From Streptomyces sp. SM10 (GTDB lineage Bacteria; Actinomycetota; Actinomycetes; Streptomycetales; Streptomycetaceae), in the NCBI RefSeq assembly GCF_002910915.1, contig NZ_NEUF01000048.1:124001-188000 (forward strand): 64,000 bases of DNA, written 5' to 3'. Of this stretch, positions 18,100 to 29,582 are shown piece after piece (within the stretch, counting starts at the first letter, position 1; each line of letters opens with the position of its first letter). A model generated the notes under the pieces. It saw nothing but the letters and a program-made list of their open reading frames with translations, searched no databases and had not been told where the DNA came from. The position numbers and the translations under genes are program-made.

Positions 18100-18930
18100 C
18101 TACTCCTTCACGAAAGCCAGGAGGTCCGGGTTGATGACCTCCGGGTGCGTCGAGAGCATGCCGTGGGGGTAGCCCTCGTAGCTCTTCAGCCTGCCGTTCG
18201 GCAGCAGCTTCGCGGACAGGGGGCCCGCGTCCTCGTAGGGCACGACCTGGTCGTCGGTGCCGTGGGCGACCAGGACCGGCACCTCGATCTTCTTGAGGTC
18301 CTCGGTGAAGTCGGTCTCCGAGAAGGCCTTGATGCACTCGTAGTGTGCGTTGGCCGCACCGCGCATGCCCTGCCTCCACCAGTTGTCGATCAGCCCCTGG
18401 GACACCTCGGCGCCGGGGCGGTTGAACCCGTAGAACGGTCCCGAGGCCACCTCGATGTAGAACTGCGCGCGGTTGGCGGCGAGGGAGGCGCGGAAGCCGT
18501 CGAAGACCTCGATCGGCAGGCCGCCCGGGTTCGACGCGGACTTCACCATGACCGGGGGGACCGCGCTGACGAGCACGGCCTTCGCCACCCGCCCCTGCTC
18601 GGCCCGGGCGACGTACCTGGCCACCTCGCCACCACCGGTGGAATGGCCGATGTGCACGGCGCCCCGCAGGTCGAGCGCTTCGGTCACGGCCGCCACGTCG
18701 GCGGCGTAGGTGTCCATGTCGTGCCCCGTGGCGCTCTGACTCGAGCGCCCGTGCCCCCGCCTGTCATGGGCCACGACGCGGTAGCCCTGGGCGAGGAAGA
18801 ACAGCATCTGGTTGTCCCAGTCGTCGGCGCTGAGCGGCCAGCCGTGGTGGAACACGACCGGCTGCGCGTCGCGCGGGCCCCAGTCCTTGTAGTAGATGCT
18901 CGTGCCGTCGACGGTGGTGACCGTGCCCAT
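18100..18930 (-). CDS. Alpha/beta hydrolase (non-haem chloroperoxidase / arylesterase-like)
   Basis: 276 aa from ATG 18930, with GGAAGGA upstream; frames further upstream are not coding-like. Opening [20 protein letters not shown], oxyanion [14 protein letters not shown], nucleophile elbow GHSTGGG (Ser97), acid in HGTDDQVVP and His in GYPHGM are those of cofactor-free haloperoxidase-type esterases. It is encoded opposite to the pyrimidine genes and separates the dihydropyrimidinase from the LLM flavoprotein gene. It is not an expected pathway member and was probably inserted. Confidence 0.87.
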   Translation of the reverse strand: MGTVTTVDGTSIYYKDWGPRDAQPVVFHHGWPLSADDWDNQMLFFLAQGYRVVAHDRRGHGRSSQSATGHDMDTYAADVAAVTEALDLRGAVHIGHSTGGGEVARYVARAEQGRVAKAVLVSAVPPVMVKSASNPGGLPIEVFDGFRASLAANRAQFYIEVASGPFYGFNRPGAEVSQGLIDNWWRQGMRGAANAHYECIKAFSETDFTEDLKKIEVPVLVAHGTDDQVVPYEDAGPLSAKLLPNGRLKSYEGYPHGMLSTHPEVINPDLLAFVKE

Positions 18931-19433
18931 GTCGATCCTTCCGCTGGAGTCGCTGCTGTGGGGAGGGAAACGTGCGGGAATGCGTCGGCCGCGCGGGCGC
19001 AGGACCGCCACGGACGGATGAGCCCGGATACGCGACTGAACTCCACAAACGATACCTTCCTGGGGCAAACCCCTCACTCTGAATCCGTCTCGGGCCAGGG
19101 GACGGGCAGGCCCCCGCGTGGTCGTGCGGGCCCACAGCTCACGCACCCCGCACCGGGAAGCTTCGCGCGTAGACTCCCCCTTCCCAAAGGCCGGGAAGCG
19201 GTCCAGGATTGTCCCCCCGCGACTCGTGTCGCCAGGGGCCGCGTCAGCGGGGCGGGCACGGCCCGATGTGGAAGGCTCTGCCGGAACACGTCTCCGGAAG
19301 CGCAGTCCGGACCCCGTCCACCTGCGTGCGCCGTGCCGGACGGTGCACACCGGGCAGGCAGCTCGCCGCCGCTCCCTGCACGGCCCCTTCACCCCCGCGC
19401 CACGTGTCAGTACTTCTACGAGGAGCATCTGTC
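18931..19433. other. Intergenic region between divergent hydrolase and LLM genes, with possible dihydropyrimidinase tail relic
   Basis: About 500 bases with no convincing gene. It must contain promoters for both neighbours. At 19379-19413 the sequence resembles the last codons of the dihydropyrimidinase gene (17848-17883): roughly 29 of 36 positions match with one base missing, ending in an identical TGTCAGTAC. This could be a leftover copy of that gene's 3' end. Confidence 0.4.
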
Positions 19434-20435
19434 ATGGAATTCGGACTCGTCCTGCAGACCGACCCGCCCGCCTCGGCCGTCGTCGGACTCATGCGCCGCG
19501 CGGAACGGAACGGCTTCCGCTACGGCTGGACCTTCGACTCGGCGGTGCTCTGGCAGGAGCCCTTCGTCATCTACAGCCGGATCCTGGAACACACCGACCG
19601 GCTGGTCGTCGGGCCGATGGTGACCAACCCCGGCACCCGCACCTGGGAGGTCACCGCCTCCACGTTCGCCACGCTCAACGAGATGTACGGCAACCGCACC
19701 GTCTGCGGCATCGGGCGGGGCGACTCCGCGATGCGGGTGGCCGGCAGGAAGCCCAACACACTGGCCAGGCTGGGCGAGGCCATCGACGTGATCCGGGACC
19801 TCGCCGAGGGGCGAGAGGCCACCGTGGACGGACAGCCGGTCCAGATCCCCTGGGTGAAGGACGGCAGGCTGCCCGTCTGGATGGGCGCGTACGGCCCCAA
19901 GGCCCTCGCGCTGGCGGGGGAGAAGGCGGACGGCTTCATCCTCCAGCTGGCCGACCCCTTCCTCACCGAGTGGATGGTCAAAGCGGTCCGCGACGCGGCT
20001 GCCGCGGCCGGCCGCGACCCGGATTCCGTCACCATCTGCGTGGCCGCGCCCGCCTACGTGAGCGAGGACCTGGACCACGCGCGCGAGCAGTGCCGCTGGT
20101 TCGGGGGCATGGTCGGCAACCATGTGGCCGACCTCGTCTCCCGCTACGGCGAGCACTCCGGCCTGGTGCCCGAGGCGCTCACGGAGTACATCGCAGGGCG
20201 CTCCGGATACGACTACAGCCATCACGGCCGCGCCGGAAACCCGGACACGGCCTTCGTCCCCGACGACATCGTGGACCGGTTCTGCTTGCTGGGCCCCGCC
20301 GACGCCCACATCGAGAAGCTGCAGGTCCTGCGCGATCTGGGCGTCGACCAGTTCGCCGTGTACAACATGCACGACGCGCGGGAGGCGACCATCGACGCCT
20401 ACGGCTCGACGATCATCCCGGCACTCTCCGTCTGA
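19434..20435 (+). CDS. LLM-class F420-dependent oxidoreductase (TIGR03842-like)
   Basis: Luciferase-like TIM-barrel protein, 333 aa, ATG with GAGGAG about 10 nt upstream. The N-terminus MEFGLVLQTDPPASAVVGLM and the block CGIGRGDSAMRVAGRKP match a subfamily typically encoded beside dihydropyrimidinase/hydantoinase genes in actinobacteria. It binds F420 or FMN; the substrate is unknown, and a role in dihydropyrimidine or hydantoin turnover is inferred from neighbourhood only. It is followed by the NCS1 transporter 86 nt later, probably in one operon. Confidence 0.83.
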   Translation: MEFGLVLQTDPPASAVVGLMRRAERNGFRYGWTFDSAVLWQEPFVIYSRILEHTDRLVVGPMVTNPGTRTWEVTASTFATLNEMYGNRTVCGIGRGDSAMRVAGRKPNTLARLGEAIDVIRDLAEGREATVDGQPVQIPWVKDGRLPVWMGAYGPKALALAGEKADGFILQLADPFLTEWMVKAVRDAAAAAGRDPDSVTICVAAPAYVSEDLDHAREQCRWFGGMVGNHVADLVSRYGEHSGLVPEALTEYIAGRSGYDYSHHGRAGNPDTAFVPDDIVDRFCLLGPADAHIEKLQVLRDLGVDQFAVYNMHDAREATIDAYGSTIIPALSV

Positions 20436-20521
20436 CCCCTTCCGCGCCTTTGGCAGGAGGTCCGGGCACCACACGCCCACGCCCCGCACGGCACCTCTCC
20501 CGAGCGAAGGGTCCCACCGGC

Positions 20522-22069
20522 ATGACCGCTACCATCCCGCCCGTCCCACCGTCCGCCCCCGGGGAGCCGATACCGCCGGGCCGGATCGAGCTCGCCCCCG
20601 GAGCCGTTCCCGACGACTCACGCTTCGTCAACGGCGACCTCCTGCCCGTCCCGTTGGAGCGCCGTACCTGGACGACGTACAACTTCGCGGCTCTGTGGAT
20701 CGGGATGGCCCACAACATCCCGTCCTGGCTGCTCGCCTCCGGGCTCGTCGCGCTCGGCATGGACTGGAAGCAGGCCGTCCTCACGATCGCGCTGGCCAAC
20801 CTGATCGTGCTCGCCCCGATGCTGCTGACCGGACACGCCGGCCCCAAGTACGGCATCCCCTTCCCCGTCCTGGCCCGTGCCTCCTTCGGGCTGCGCGGCG
20901 CCAACCTGCCGGCGCTGATCCGGGCGGCGGTCGCCTGCGCCTGGTTCGGGATCCAGACGTGGATCGGCGGCGTCGGGATCTTCACCCTGCTGGGCAAGAT
21001 CTTCGGAGGCTGGGCGAAGGCCGGCGAGATCGGCGGGCAGCCCTGGACGCTGTGGCTCTGCTTCGTGCTCTTCTGGGCGCTGGAACTCGCCATCATCTAC
21101 CGGGGGATGGACACCCTGCGTCGCTTCGAGAACTGGGCGGCTCCCTTCGTCCTGGTCGGCGCGGTCGCCCTGCTGGTCTGGGTCGCGGTCGAGGCGGGCG
21201 GTTTCGGCCCGCTGCTGGACCAGCCCTCCGCCCTCGGCTGGGGCGCCGACTTCTGGCCGGTCTTCTTCCCGTCGCTGATGGGCATGATCGCGTTCTGGTC
21301 CACGCTCTCGCTGAACATCCCCGACTTCACCCGCTTCGGTGCCGGCCAACGCGCCCAGATCCGGGGGCAGTCGTTCGGTCTGCCGACCACGATGACGTTC
21401 TTCGCACTGCTCTCCGTCTTTGTGACCTCCGGCTCGCAGGCCGTGTACGGGGACGCCATCTGGGATCCGGTCCAGCTCGTCGCGGAGACGGACAACGTCT
21501 TCGGCCTGCTCTTCGGGCTGATCACCGTGCTCGTCGCGACCATCTCCGTGAACATCGCGGCAAACGTGGTCTCACCGGCGTACGACCTGGCCAATCTGGC
21601 ACCGAAGTTCATCAACTTCCGTACCGGCGCGCTGATCACCGGCGTGGTCGGCGTCCTGATCATGCCGTGGAAGCTCACCGAGACGCCCGAGCTGTACATC
21701 TTCACCTGGCTGGGACTGGTCGGCGGGCTCCTGGGTACGGTGGCCGGCATCCTGATCGCCGACTACTGGATCATCCGCCGCACCGTGCTCGACCTTCCGG
21801 ACCTCTATCTGCCGGGGGGCCGCTACTGGTACACCAACGGCTGGAACTGGCGCGCCGTGGCCGCATTCGTGGCCGGAGGCGTCCTCGCGGTGGGCGGTTC
21901 CCATTCGGCCCCGGGCAAGGGGCCGTTCCCGGCCGACGGGCTGATCCCCTTCCTCGAACCGCTCGCCGACTACGGCTGGGCGGTCGGGCTGGCCTCCTCG
22001 CTGGTGCTGTACACCGCGCTGAGCCGGGGTTTCAGGACTGCGAAGGGGCCCGGCCGAGCAGGGCGCTGA
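20522..22069 (+). CDS. NCS1-family nucleobase/hydantoin:cation symporter
   Basis: Twelve-helix transporter, 515 aa, ATG with a GAAGGG site upstream. The N-terminal RRTWTTYNFAALWIGMAHNIPSW, IGGVGIF, the helix-6 FPSLMGMIAFWSTLSLNIPDFTRF and the sodium-site-like NIAANVVSPAYDLANLAP match Mhp1/PucI-type NCS1 carriers. In this cluster it probably imports uracil, hydantoin or allantoin. Its last 38 nt overlap, tail to tail, the convergent gene at 22032. Confidence 0.9.
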   Translation: MTATIPPVPPSAPGEPIPPGRIELAPGAVPDDSRFVNGDLLPVPLERRTWTTYNFAALWIGMAHNIPSWLLASGLVALGMDWKQAVLTIALANLIVLAPMLLTGHAGPKYGIPFPVLARASFGLRGANLPALIRAAVACAWFGIQTWIGGVGIFTLLGKIFGGWAKAGEIGGQPWTLWLCFVLFWALELAIIYRGMDTLRRFENWAAPFVLVGAVALLVWVAVEAGGFGPLLDQPSALGWGADFWPVFFPSLMGMIAFWSTLSLNIPDFTRFGAGQRAQIRGQSFGLPTTMTFFALLSVFVTSGSQAVYGDAIWDPVQLVAETDNVFGLLFGLITVLVATISVNIAANVVSPAYDLANLAPKFINFRTGALITGVVGVLIMPWKLTETPELYIFTWLGLVGGLLGTVAGILIADYWIIRRTVLDLPDLYLPGGRYWYTNGWNWRAVAAFVAGGVLAVGGSHSAPGKGPFPADGLIPFLEPLADYGWAVGLASSLVLYTALSRGFRTAKGPGRAGR

Positions 22070-22793
22070 CGTCCACCGTCTCGTCCGCGGGCGGCGTGGC
22101 CGTCGGCACCGGCTCGTCGAAGCCGGAGAAGTCCACGGCCGCGTCCGCCCCGTCGCCCCGGACGGTGATCCGCACCGGGTGGTGCGCGCCCCCGGTCTCG
22201 ACGTACGCCGTCAGCTCCTGGCCGTGCAGGGTCCTGGTCACAGGGACGGTCCGGACGCCGTCGACCGTCGTCACGTCCCCCTTGGTGAGCGTCCCGGTGG
22301 CCGTGTCGGCGTTGTCGGAGACCAGTTCGCGGAAGGTGTCCAGATCGCATGCCTCCACGACGGGCCGCAGCCTGGAGTCCGAGGCCTCGCCCCTCATGTA
22401 CCGCCCGGCGAGGACCGCATCGAAGGCCGAGCCGCCGACCGGGACCTGGTTCTCCCAGAAGTCGGCGTCAGGCTTCAGCCAGACCGAGTTGCCGCGTTTG
22501 ACGATCTCGACCATGCCCTTGCCCTTGCCCAGGTCGACGTCGCCCGCGCAGTTGCCGCTGCGGTCCAGGCTGAGCTCGACGGTCATCGGAGGCCGGCTCT
22601 CCCCGAGGTCGCCCCTCACCCGCAGATGCAGGGACCGGGCGTCCAGCAGGGCGTCCCGGAAGCGGTCGGCGATCTGCTCGGCCGGCAGCGATGCGAAGTC
22701 GTCGTCCGCCCGGGCCACCGTGCCACCCGCGACGGCGAGTACGACCGCTGCCGCACAGGCGGCAGCACGTGCGGCGATGCGCTGTCCTGTCAC
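22032..22793 (-). CDS. Secreted protein with LppX/LprG-like fold (probable)
   Basis: 253 aa from GTG 22793, preceded by GAGGAGG. Sec-type signal (AARAAACAAAVVLAVAGGTVARA); no lipobox is evident, unlike most relatives. The body (FRDALLDARSLHLRVRGDLG, MTVELSLDRSGNCAGDVDLG, GNSVWLKPDADFW, YVETGGAHHPVRITVRGDG) resembles actinobacterial lipid- or effector-binding proteins of the LppX/LprAFG class. Gene length and the overlap with the NCS1 gene suggest compact convergent organisation. Function unproven. Confidence 0.75.
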   Translation of the reverse strand: MTGQRIAARAAACAAAVVLAVAGGTVARADDDFASLPAEQIADRFRDALLDARSLHLRVRGDLGESRPPMTVELSLDRSGNCAGDVDLGKGKGMVEIVKRGNSVWLKPDADFWENQVPVGGSAFDAVLAGRYMRGEASDSRLRPVVEACDLDTFRELVSDNADTATGTLTKGDVTTVDGVRTVPVTRTLHGQELTAYVETGGAHHPVRITVRGDGADAAVDFSGFDEPVPTATPPADETVDVSALLGRAPSQS

Positions 22794-22993
22794 GGCGCCT
22801 CCTCGGAAACGTCCCTGGTCAGGGGCCTTGCCAGCGGAATTCACCCCTTCCAGCGAGCGTACGCCCGCGCGCGGTTCGGTGCGCGGTGGCCGGGTGCACG
22901 GAGGGTGAGGTTCGGCGCTGTTTTCGGCTACGGAACGTGGGGGAGAGCAGCCCTGAAGATCGCCGGAATCCGACCGGAACCAAAGGGGAGACC

Positions 22994-23353
22994 ATGAAGA
23001 AGCTGCTCGGGGGGAACACCGTCCGCGTGCTGGTGCGAGGCGCTGCCGTCGCCGGTGCCGCCCTCGCGCTGGCCGCGACGGCCGTCGCGCCCGCCGCCGC
23101 CACGACACCGGCCGCCATCCCGCCCGGACTGTCCTGCGACACCGGGAAGCACGCGATCGACGACTACACCGGCTACGCGCTCTGCAGGAACAACGGCTCG
23201 ACCACGCAGACCTTCTGGGTCCACCTGGTCTGCGGCTGGTCCCCCGACGTGGACGGCGAGCACGTCACGCTCGGGCCCGGCCAGTCCGGGCAGTCGACCG
23301 CCCACTGCGCCGGACTCGGTTCGGGCATCGGCGAGATCCACGTACGGCCGTAG
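22994..23353 (+). CDS. Small secreted Cys-containing protein, unknown function
   Basis: 119 aa, ATG with GGGGAG 7 nt upstream. The signal peptide ends near AAATTPAAIP. The mature part (about 80 aa) has four Cys (LSCDTG, ALCRNN, LVCGWS, AHCAGL), enough for two disulfides, and ends GIGEIHVRP. It is divergent from the 22032 gene. No family is recognised; a small exported binding or inhibitor protein is possible. Confidence 0.72.
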   Translation: MKKLLGGNTVRVLVRGAAVAGAALALAATAVAPAAATTPAAIPPGLSCDTGKHAIDDYTGYALCRNNGSTTQTFWVHLVCGWSPDVDGEHVTLGPGQSGQSTAHCAGLGSGIGEIHVRP

Positions 23354-23530
23354 TACCCCGGCCCGTGGCGCCCGTCTCCCGGGGCACGTGCGGGAGGAGA
23401 CGGGCGCCCGTCAGCGTGCGGCGTGCTTGAGCGGGGACCCCCGCCTCGTTACTCTCCAGTAGACCCGCTCGGGCGTCCCCGGGCGGACCCCGGGGACCGG
23501 TGCTCCGGCGGACGCGAGGAGGCGGTGGCG

Positions 23531-25012
23531 ATGTCCTCAGCAGACCCCACGGAGCGGACCGGACCGATCAGGCCGCCGGAGCCGTCCGTACAGCCGGGAC
23601 TCATGGACAGCGCACGGGAGCTGGCCGAGGGCCGGACGACCTCGTACGCGCTGGTCGCCGGGGCCCTCGCGCGGATCGAGGCGAGCCGTCGCACCCTCAA
23701 CGCCTTCCGCCAGCTGCGGACCGAGGACGCGCTCGCCGAGGCGGCCGACGCCGACCGGCGGCTGGCGGCGGGGGAGCGGCTGCCGTTGCTCGGGGTCCCG
23801 GTCGCCGTCAAGGACGACACCGACGTCGCCGGTATGCCCACCTACTTCGGCTGCGACGGCGCGCTGCCTCCGGCCGCCGCGGACAGCGAGGCGGTCCGCA
23901 GGCTCCGGGCCGCCGGAGCCGTCGTCGTCGGCAAGACCAACTCCTGCGAGCTCGGGCAGTGGGCGTTCACCGAGGGGCCCGCCTTCGGTGTCACCCGCAA
24001 TCCCTGGAGCACCGCGCACACACCCGGTGGTTCGTCCGGTGGCTCGGCGGCGGCCGTCGCCGCCGGACTCGTCCCCGCGGCCCTCGGCTCGGACGGTGCG
24101 GGCTCCATCCGCATCCCCGCCGCCTGGACCCACCTCGTCGGCATCAAGCCGCAGCGCGGCCGGATCTCGGTCCACCCCCACAGCGACGCCTTCCAGGGCC
24201 TCACCGTCAACGGGCCCCTCGCCCGCACCGTCGCGGACGCGGCCCTCCTCCTGGACGCCGCGGCCGGACCGCACCCCCGTGATCCGCACCGCCCGCCCGC
24301 CGTCGACGCGTCGGCCGCGGCCCGCCGCGACCCGGGCAGGCTCCGCATCGGGCTCTCTCTGCGGCCTCCGCTCACCCTCACCCGCAACGCGCCCCACCCG
24401 GAGGTCCTGCGGGCCGTCACCGCGCTCGCCGAAGTCCTGGCCCGGCTCGGCCACCACGTCGAGGAGGCCCGTCCCCGCTACGGCCTGATCGGCCTCTCCT
24501 TCGTCCCCCGCGCCACCGCCGGTATCGCCGAGCTCGCCGCGCTCCACCCCGAACCGGGACTCCTGGACCCCCGCACCCGCAGCGCCCTGCGGACCGGTAC
24601 CCGCCTCGGCGGTCGCGTCGTACGCGCCGCACGCGCGCGGGAGGTGCGCCAGCACGCCAGGATCGGCGCCTTCTTCGACACCACGGCACGCGGAGGACCC
24701 GGGTACGACGTGCTGCTCACCCCGACCACGGCCGCACCGCCACCGGAGATCGGGGCGTTCGACCGGCTCAGCGCCTGGCGCACCGACCTGGCGATGACCT
24801 CGGCCTGCCCCTACGCCTGGCCCTGGAACGTCCTCGGCTGGCCCGGCGTCAACGTTCCGGCGGGCTTCACCCGCGACGGCCTGCCCCTCGGCGCCCAGTT
24901 GCTCGGCCCTTCCCGCAGCGAGGCCCGGCTCATCTCCCTCGCCGCGCAGTTGGAGGACGACCGGCGCTGGTACGAGCACCGGCCGCCCGCCCCGGATACG
25001 CCAGGGGTCTGA
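23531..25012 (+). CDS. Amidase (amidase signature family)
   Basis: 493 aa; the ATG at 23531 follows GAGGAGGCGG. Ser-cisSer-Lys triad: Lys94 (GVPVAVKDD), cis-Ser in TPGGSSGGSAAA (168/169) and Ser192 in GSDGAGSIRIPAA; the usual GG before this Ser is GA. The C-terminal region (PWNVLGWPGVNVPAG, GLPLGAQLLGPSRSE) is complete. Substrate not predictable (aryl or aliphatic amides, possibly a lactam). The last codons overlap a decayed LuxR-type gene fragment. Confidence 0.87.
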   Translation: MSSADPTERTGPIRPPEPSVQPGLMDSARELAEGRTTSYALVAGALARIEASRRTLNAFRQLRTEDALAEAADADRRLAAGERLPLLGVPVAVKDDTDVAGMPTYFGCDGALPPAAADSEAVRRLRAAGAVVVGKTNSCELGQWAFTEGPAFGVTRNPWSTAHTPGGSSGGSAAAVAAGLVPAALGSDGAGSIRIPAAWTHLVGIKPQRGRISVHPHSDAFQGLTVNGPLARTVADAALLLDAAAGPHPRDPHRPPAVDASAAARRDPGRLRIGLSLRPPLTLTRNAPHPEVLRAVTALAEVLARLGHHVEEARPRYGLIGLSFVPRATAGIAELAALHPEPGLLDPRTRSALRTGTRLGGRVVRAARAREVRQHARIGAFFDTTARGGPGYDVLLTPTTAAPPPEIGAFDRLSAWRTDLAMTSACPYAWPWNVLGWPGVNVPAGFTRDGLPLGAQLLGPSRSEARLISLAAQLEDDRRWYEHRPPAPDTPGV

Positions 25013-25160
25013 CCAACGAGGAGATCGCCGTCCACATGGTGGTCATCCCTTTCACGGCCAGGACCCACATCAGCCGGCCCATGACCGAGCTGGGCCCACG
25101 CGACCGCGCCCAGCTCGGTCGTCTTCGCCTACGGGTCCGGGCTGGTCGAAGCGCCACGCA
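24994..25160 (+). pseudogene. Relic of LuxR/NarL-type response regulator (HTH end only)
   Basis: In a frame different from the amidase, ARGLTNEEIAVHMVV, PFTARTHISRPMTELG and PRDRAQL reproduce the C-terminal LuxR HTH of NarL-family regulators (family form: GLTNEEIA-HL-VS-TAKTHISR-M-KLG-RDRAQLV). The expected continuation VVFAYGSGLV appears after a frame change near 25110. There is no receiver domain and no start, and the fragment begins inside the amidase 3' end. A past deletion apparently fused the amidase to the tail of a regulator gene. Confidence 0.75.
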
Positions 25161-25194
25161 CCCGAGCACCCGCCGCCCCGCCGGGCAGGAGTGA

Positions 25195-27513
<2,319 letters not shown>

Positions 27514-27534
27514 TTCGCGCACCGCATCGCACGT

Positions 27535-27574
27535 ACGACCGCCCCGGCAGGCACCCCACCGCCGGGGCGGTCGT
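27535..27574 (+). terminator. Terminator hairpin after isocitrate dehydrogenase
   Basis: Perfect 14-bp GC-rich stem (27535-27548 with 27561-27574) around a 12-nt loop, 22 nt past the stop. Confidence 0.85.
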
Positions 27575-27724
27575 GCGTGGTCCGGGGGCCTTCCCCGCCT
27601 TCACCGACCGGCTGCGTGCGACGCACCGCGACCTCCGCACGCGGGCGGGGGGCCGTCGCCCCCGACACCGCCGGCGGGCCCGGCCGGGGCGTGGTCGCGC
27701 TCCGTACGGCCTGCGGCCTGCTCG

Positions 27725-27739
27725 TATCCTCGGCGCATG
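27725..27739 (+). promoter_or_regulatory. Leaderless-type promoter of the PucR gene
   Basis: TATCCT (27725-27730) ends 6 nt before the ATG at 27737 and no ribosome-binding site is present, so the transcript probably starts at the ATG. Confidence 0.45.
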
Positions 27740-29404
27740 ATGCCAGGCACCACCGGCAGCGAACCGGACCACGTCACGCTCCGCCAGATCCTCGCCCACG
27801 ACGAGGACGGCGTCCTGCGCCTGTTGCTCGCTCCCGCCGGGCAGGACGTGACGGTCCACGGCGTGGTCATCGGTGACGAGGCAACGGCCCGCCCCCACGA
27901 AGGGCGGATCGTGCTGGCCGCCGGACCCGCCGCGGACCCGGCCGCCGCCACCGCCGCCGTGCGGGAAGCCGCCCGCCGGGGTGCGGCCGCCGTTGTGCTG
28001 AGGGAGCCGGAGGGGGCGCCCGTGCCGGCGGAGGCGCTGGACGCCGCCGAGGAGTGCGGGATCGTACTGCTCGCCCGCGCGGAGTGGGCCGACTGGGGCG
28101 ACACCCTCGCACTGCTGCGGTCCGCGACGGCCTTCGCGTCGGCCGGCCGGGGCGGCCTCGTGGCCGACGACGCCGGCGGGCTCGTGGCTCTCGCCACCGC
28201 CACCGCCCACTCCTGCCGGGGATCGATCACGGTGGAGGACACCCAGTTCCGGGTCCTCGCCCACTCCGCGACCGGCCCCGGTGCGGACGGGGTGCGCAGA
28301 TCCACGATCCTGAGCGGCCGGGTCCCCGACCGGCGCGTCGCCGAGCTGCGCCGCAGCGGGCTCCTGCGCGCGCTGTGGACCTCCCAGGACGTCATCCACC
28401 GGGCCGCCGACGGGGACAGCCCCGAACGCCTGGTCGTCGCCGTGCGCAGCGGCGGCGAGATGCTGGGATCACTCTGGGCGGCGGCCGACGGCCGGCGCCT
28501 CTCGCCCGACGCGGCACAGGTGCTGCGCCGCGCCGCCGCTCTCGCCGTGCCCCATCTGCTGCGCCACCGCATGCGCGAGAGCGGCACCCTGCGGCGCGAG
28601 GCGCACGCCCTGCGCGGCCTGCTGCACCGAAACGGTGACCGGCGCGCGCACCTGTGGTCGCTCGGGCTGCCGCCCGACGCCCCCTGCGCGGTCGTCGCCG
28701 CCGTACGCGGCGAGGCGGAGGGGCCGGGGGCCGACCGTGCACTGGAGGCCCTGGCGATCCAGGCCACCGCCTCCCGGTCCACCGCCCGGGCCCTGCGGGA
28801 GGAGGGCCAGGTCGCCGTGCTGCTCCCCGTGACCGACGACGGCGGTGACCCCCGTGAGGCCATGGCCCTGGCCCGGGAACTCGACACGCTGGCCGCCGGC
28901 ATCCCGGACGCCGCACGCGTCCGGATCGGCGTGGGTCAGGCCGTGCGTTCGGGGCTGGAGGCGTCCCTGTCGTACGAGAAGGCCCTGCTGGTCGTCCGCG
29001 CGCTGCGCGAACGGGAGGCCCGGGGACGCGACCCCCAGCCCGTACGGCACGCAGGGCCCGGTGACGTGGGGCCGACGATCGACGCCCTGCGCATGCTCGA
29101 CGCGGTCCGCCCCGTGTGGGAGTCCGGCGCCGGTCCCGTGCACGAGCTGATCCGCGCGGACCTGGCGGCGGGCGGAGACCTGGTGCGCTCCCTCGCGGCC
29201 TTTCTTGAGACCTCCGGGGACGTCCCTCGGGCGGCCCGGCGGCTGGTGCTGCACCCGAACACCCTCCGGTACCGGCTGCGGCGGGTCCGCGAGCGCTTCG
29301 GCATCGACCTCGACGACCCCGACACCCGGCTGGTCATGGCCCTGGCGGTGCGTCTGACCCAAGTGGTCCGAGAGGACCCGGGCCCAAGCGGTGATCAGAG
29401 CTGA
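27737..29404 (+). CDS. PucR-family transcriptional regulator
   Basis: 555 aa, starting MMPGTTGSEPDHVTLRQIL. Residues about 10-130 form the PucR N-terminal ligand domain (VHGVVIGDEA, RIVLAAGPAADPAA, AAAVVLREP). A central GAF-like segment (HSCRGSITVEDTQFRVLAHS) and a GGDEF-like fold follow. The C-terminal HTH_30 motif reads FLETSGDVPRAARRLVLHPNTLRYRLRRV. PucR proteins control purine and nitrogen catabolism; it may govern the pyrimidine cluster at 14-22 kb, but nothing in the sequence proves this. Confidence 0.87.
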   Translation: MMPGTTGSEPDHVTLRQILAHDEDGVLRLLLAPAGQDVTVHGVVIGDEATARPHEGRIVLAAGPAADPAAATAAVREAARRGAAAVVLREPEGAPVPAEALDAAEECGIVLLARAEWADWGDTLALLRSATAFASAGRGGLVADDAGGLVALATATAHSCRGSITVEDTQFRVLAHSATGPGADGVRRSTILSGRVPDRRVAELRRSGLLRALWTSQDVIHRAADGDSPERLVVAVRSGGEMLGSLWAAADGRRLSPDAAQVLRRAAALAVPHLLRHRMRESGTLRREAHALRGLLHRNGDRRAHLWSLGLPPDAPCAVVAAVRGEAEGPGADRALEALAIQATASRSTARALREEGQVAVLLPVTDDGGDPREAMALARELDTLAAGIPDAARVRIGVGQAVRSGLEASLSYEKALLVVRALREREARGRDPQPVRHAGPGDVGPTIDALRMLDAVRPVWESGAGPVHELIRADLAAGGDLVRSLAAFLETSGDVPRAARRLVLHPNTLRYRLRRVRERFGIDLDDPDTRLVMALAVRLTQVVREDPGPSGDQS

Positions 29405-29582
29405 GCGGACCCGGGCCGGATCGGTCTGAGCGGATTCGGGGCGGTATTCGTCCGTCCGGCCAAAAATCCGGTGCTGCTTCGTCCTGGTCGACGAAGACGG
29501 GCGAGGGACGCGGGGAGCAGCCTTGCCCTGTCCCGCCACGCCGTTCCGCATGCGTGGCACAGCCCCACCGGAAAGTCCCTCC

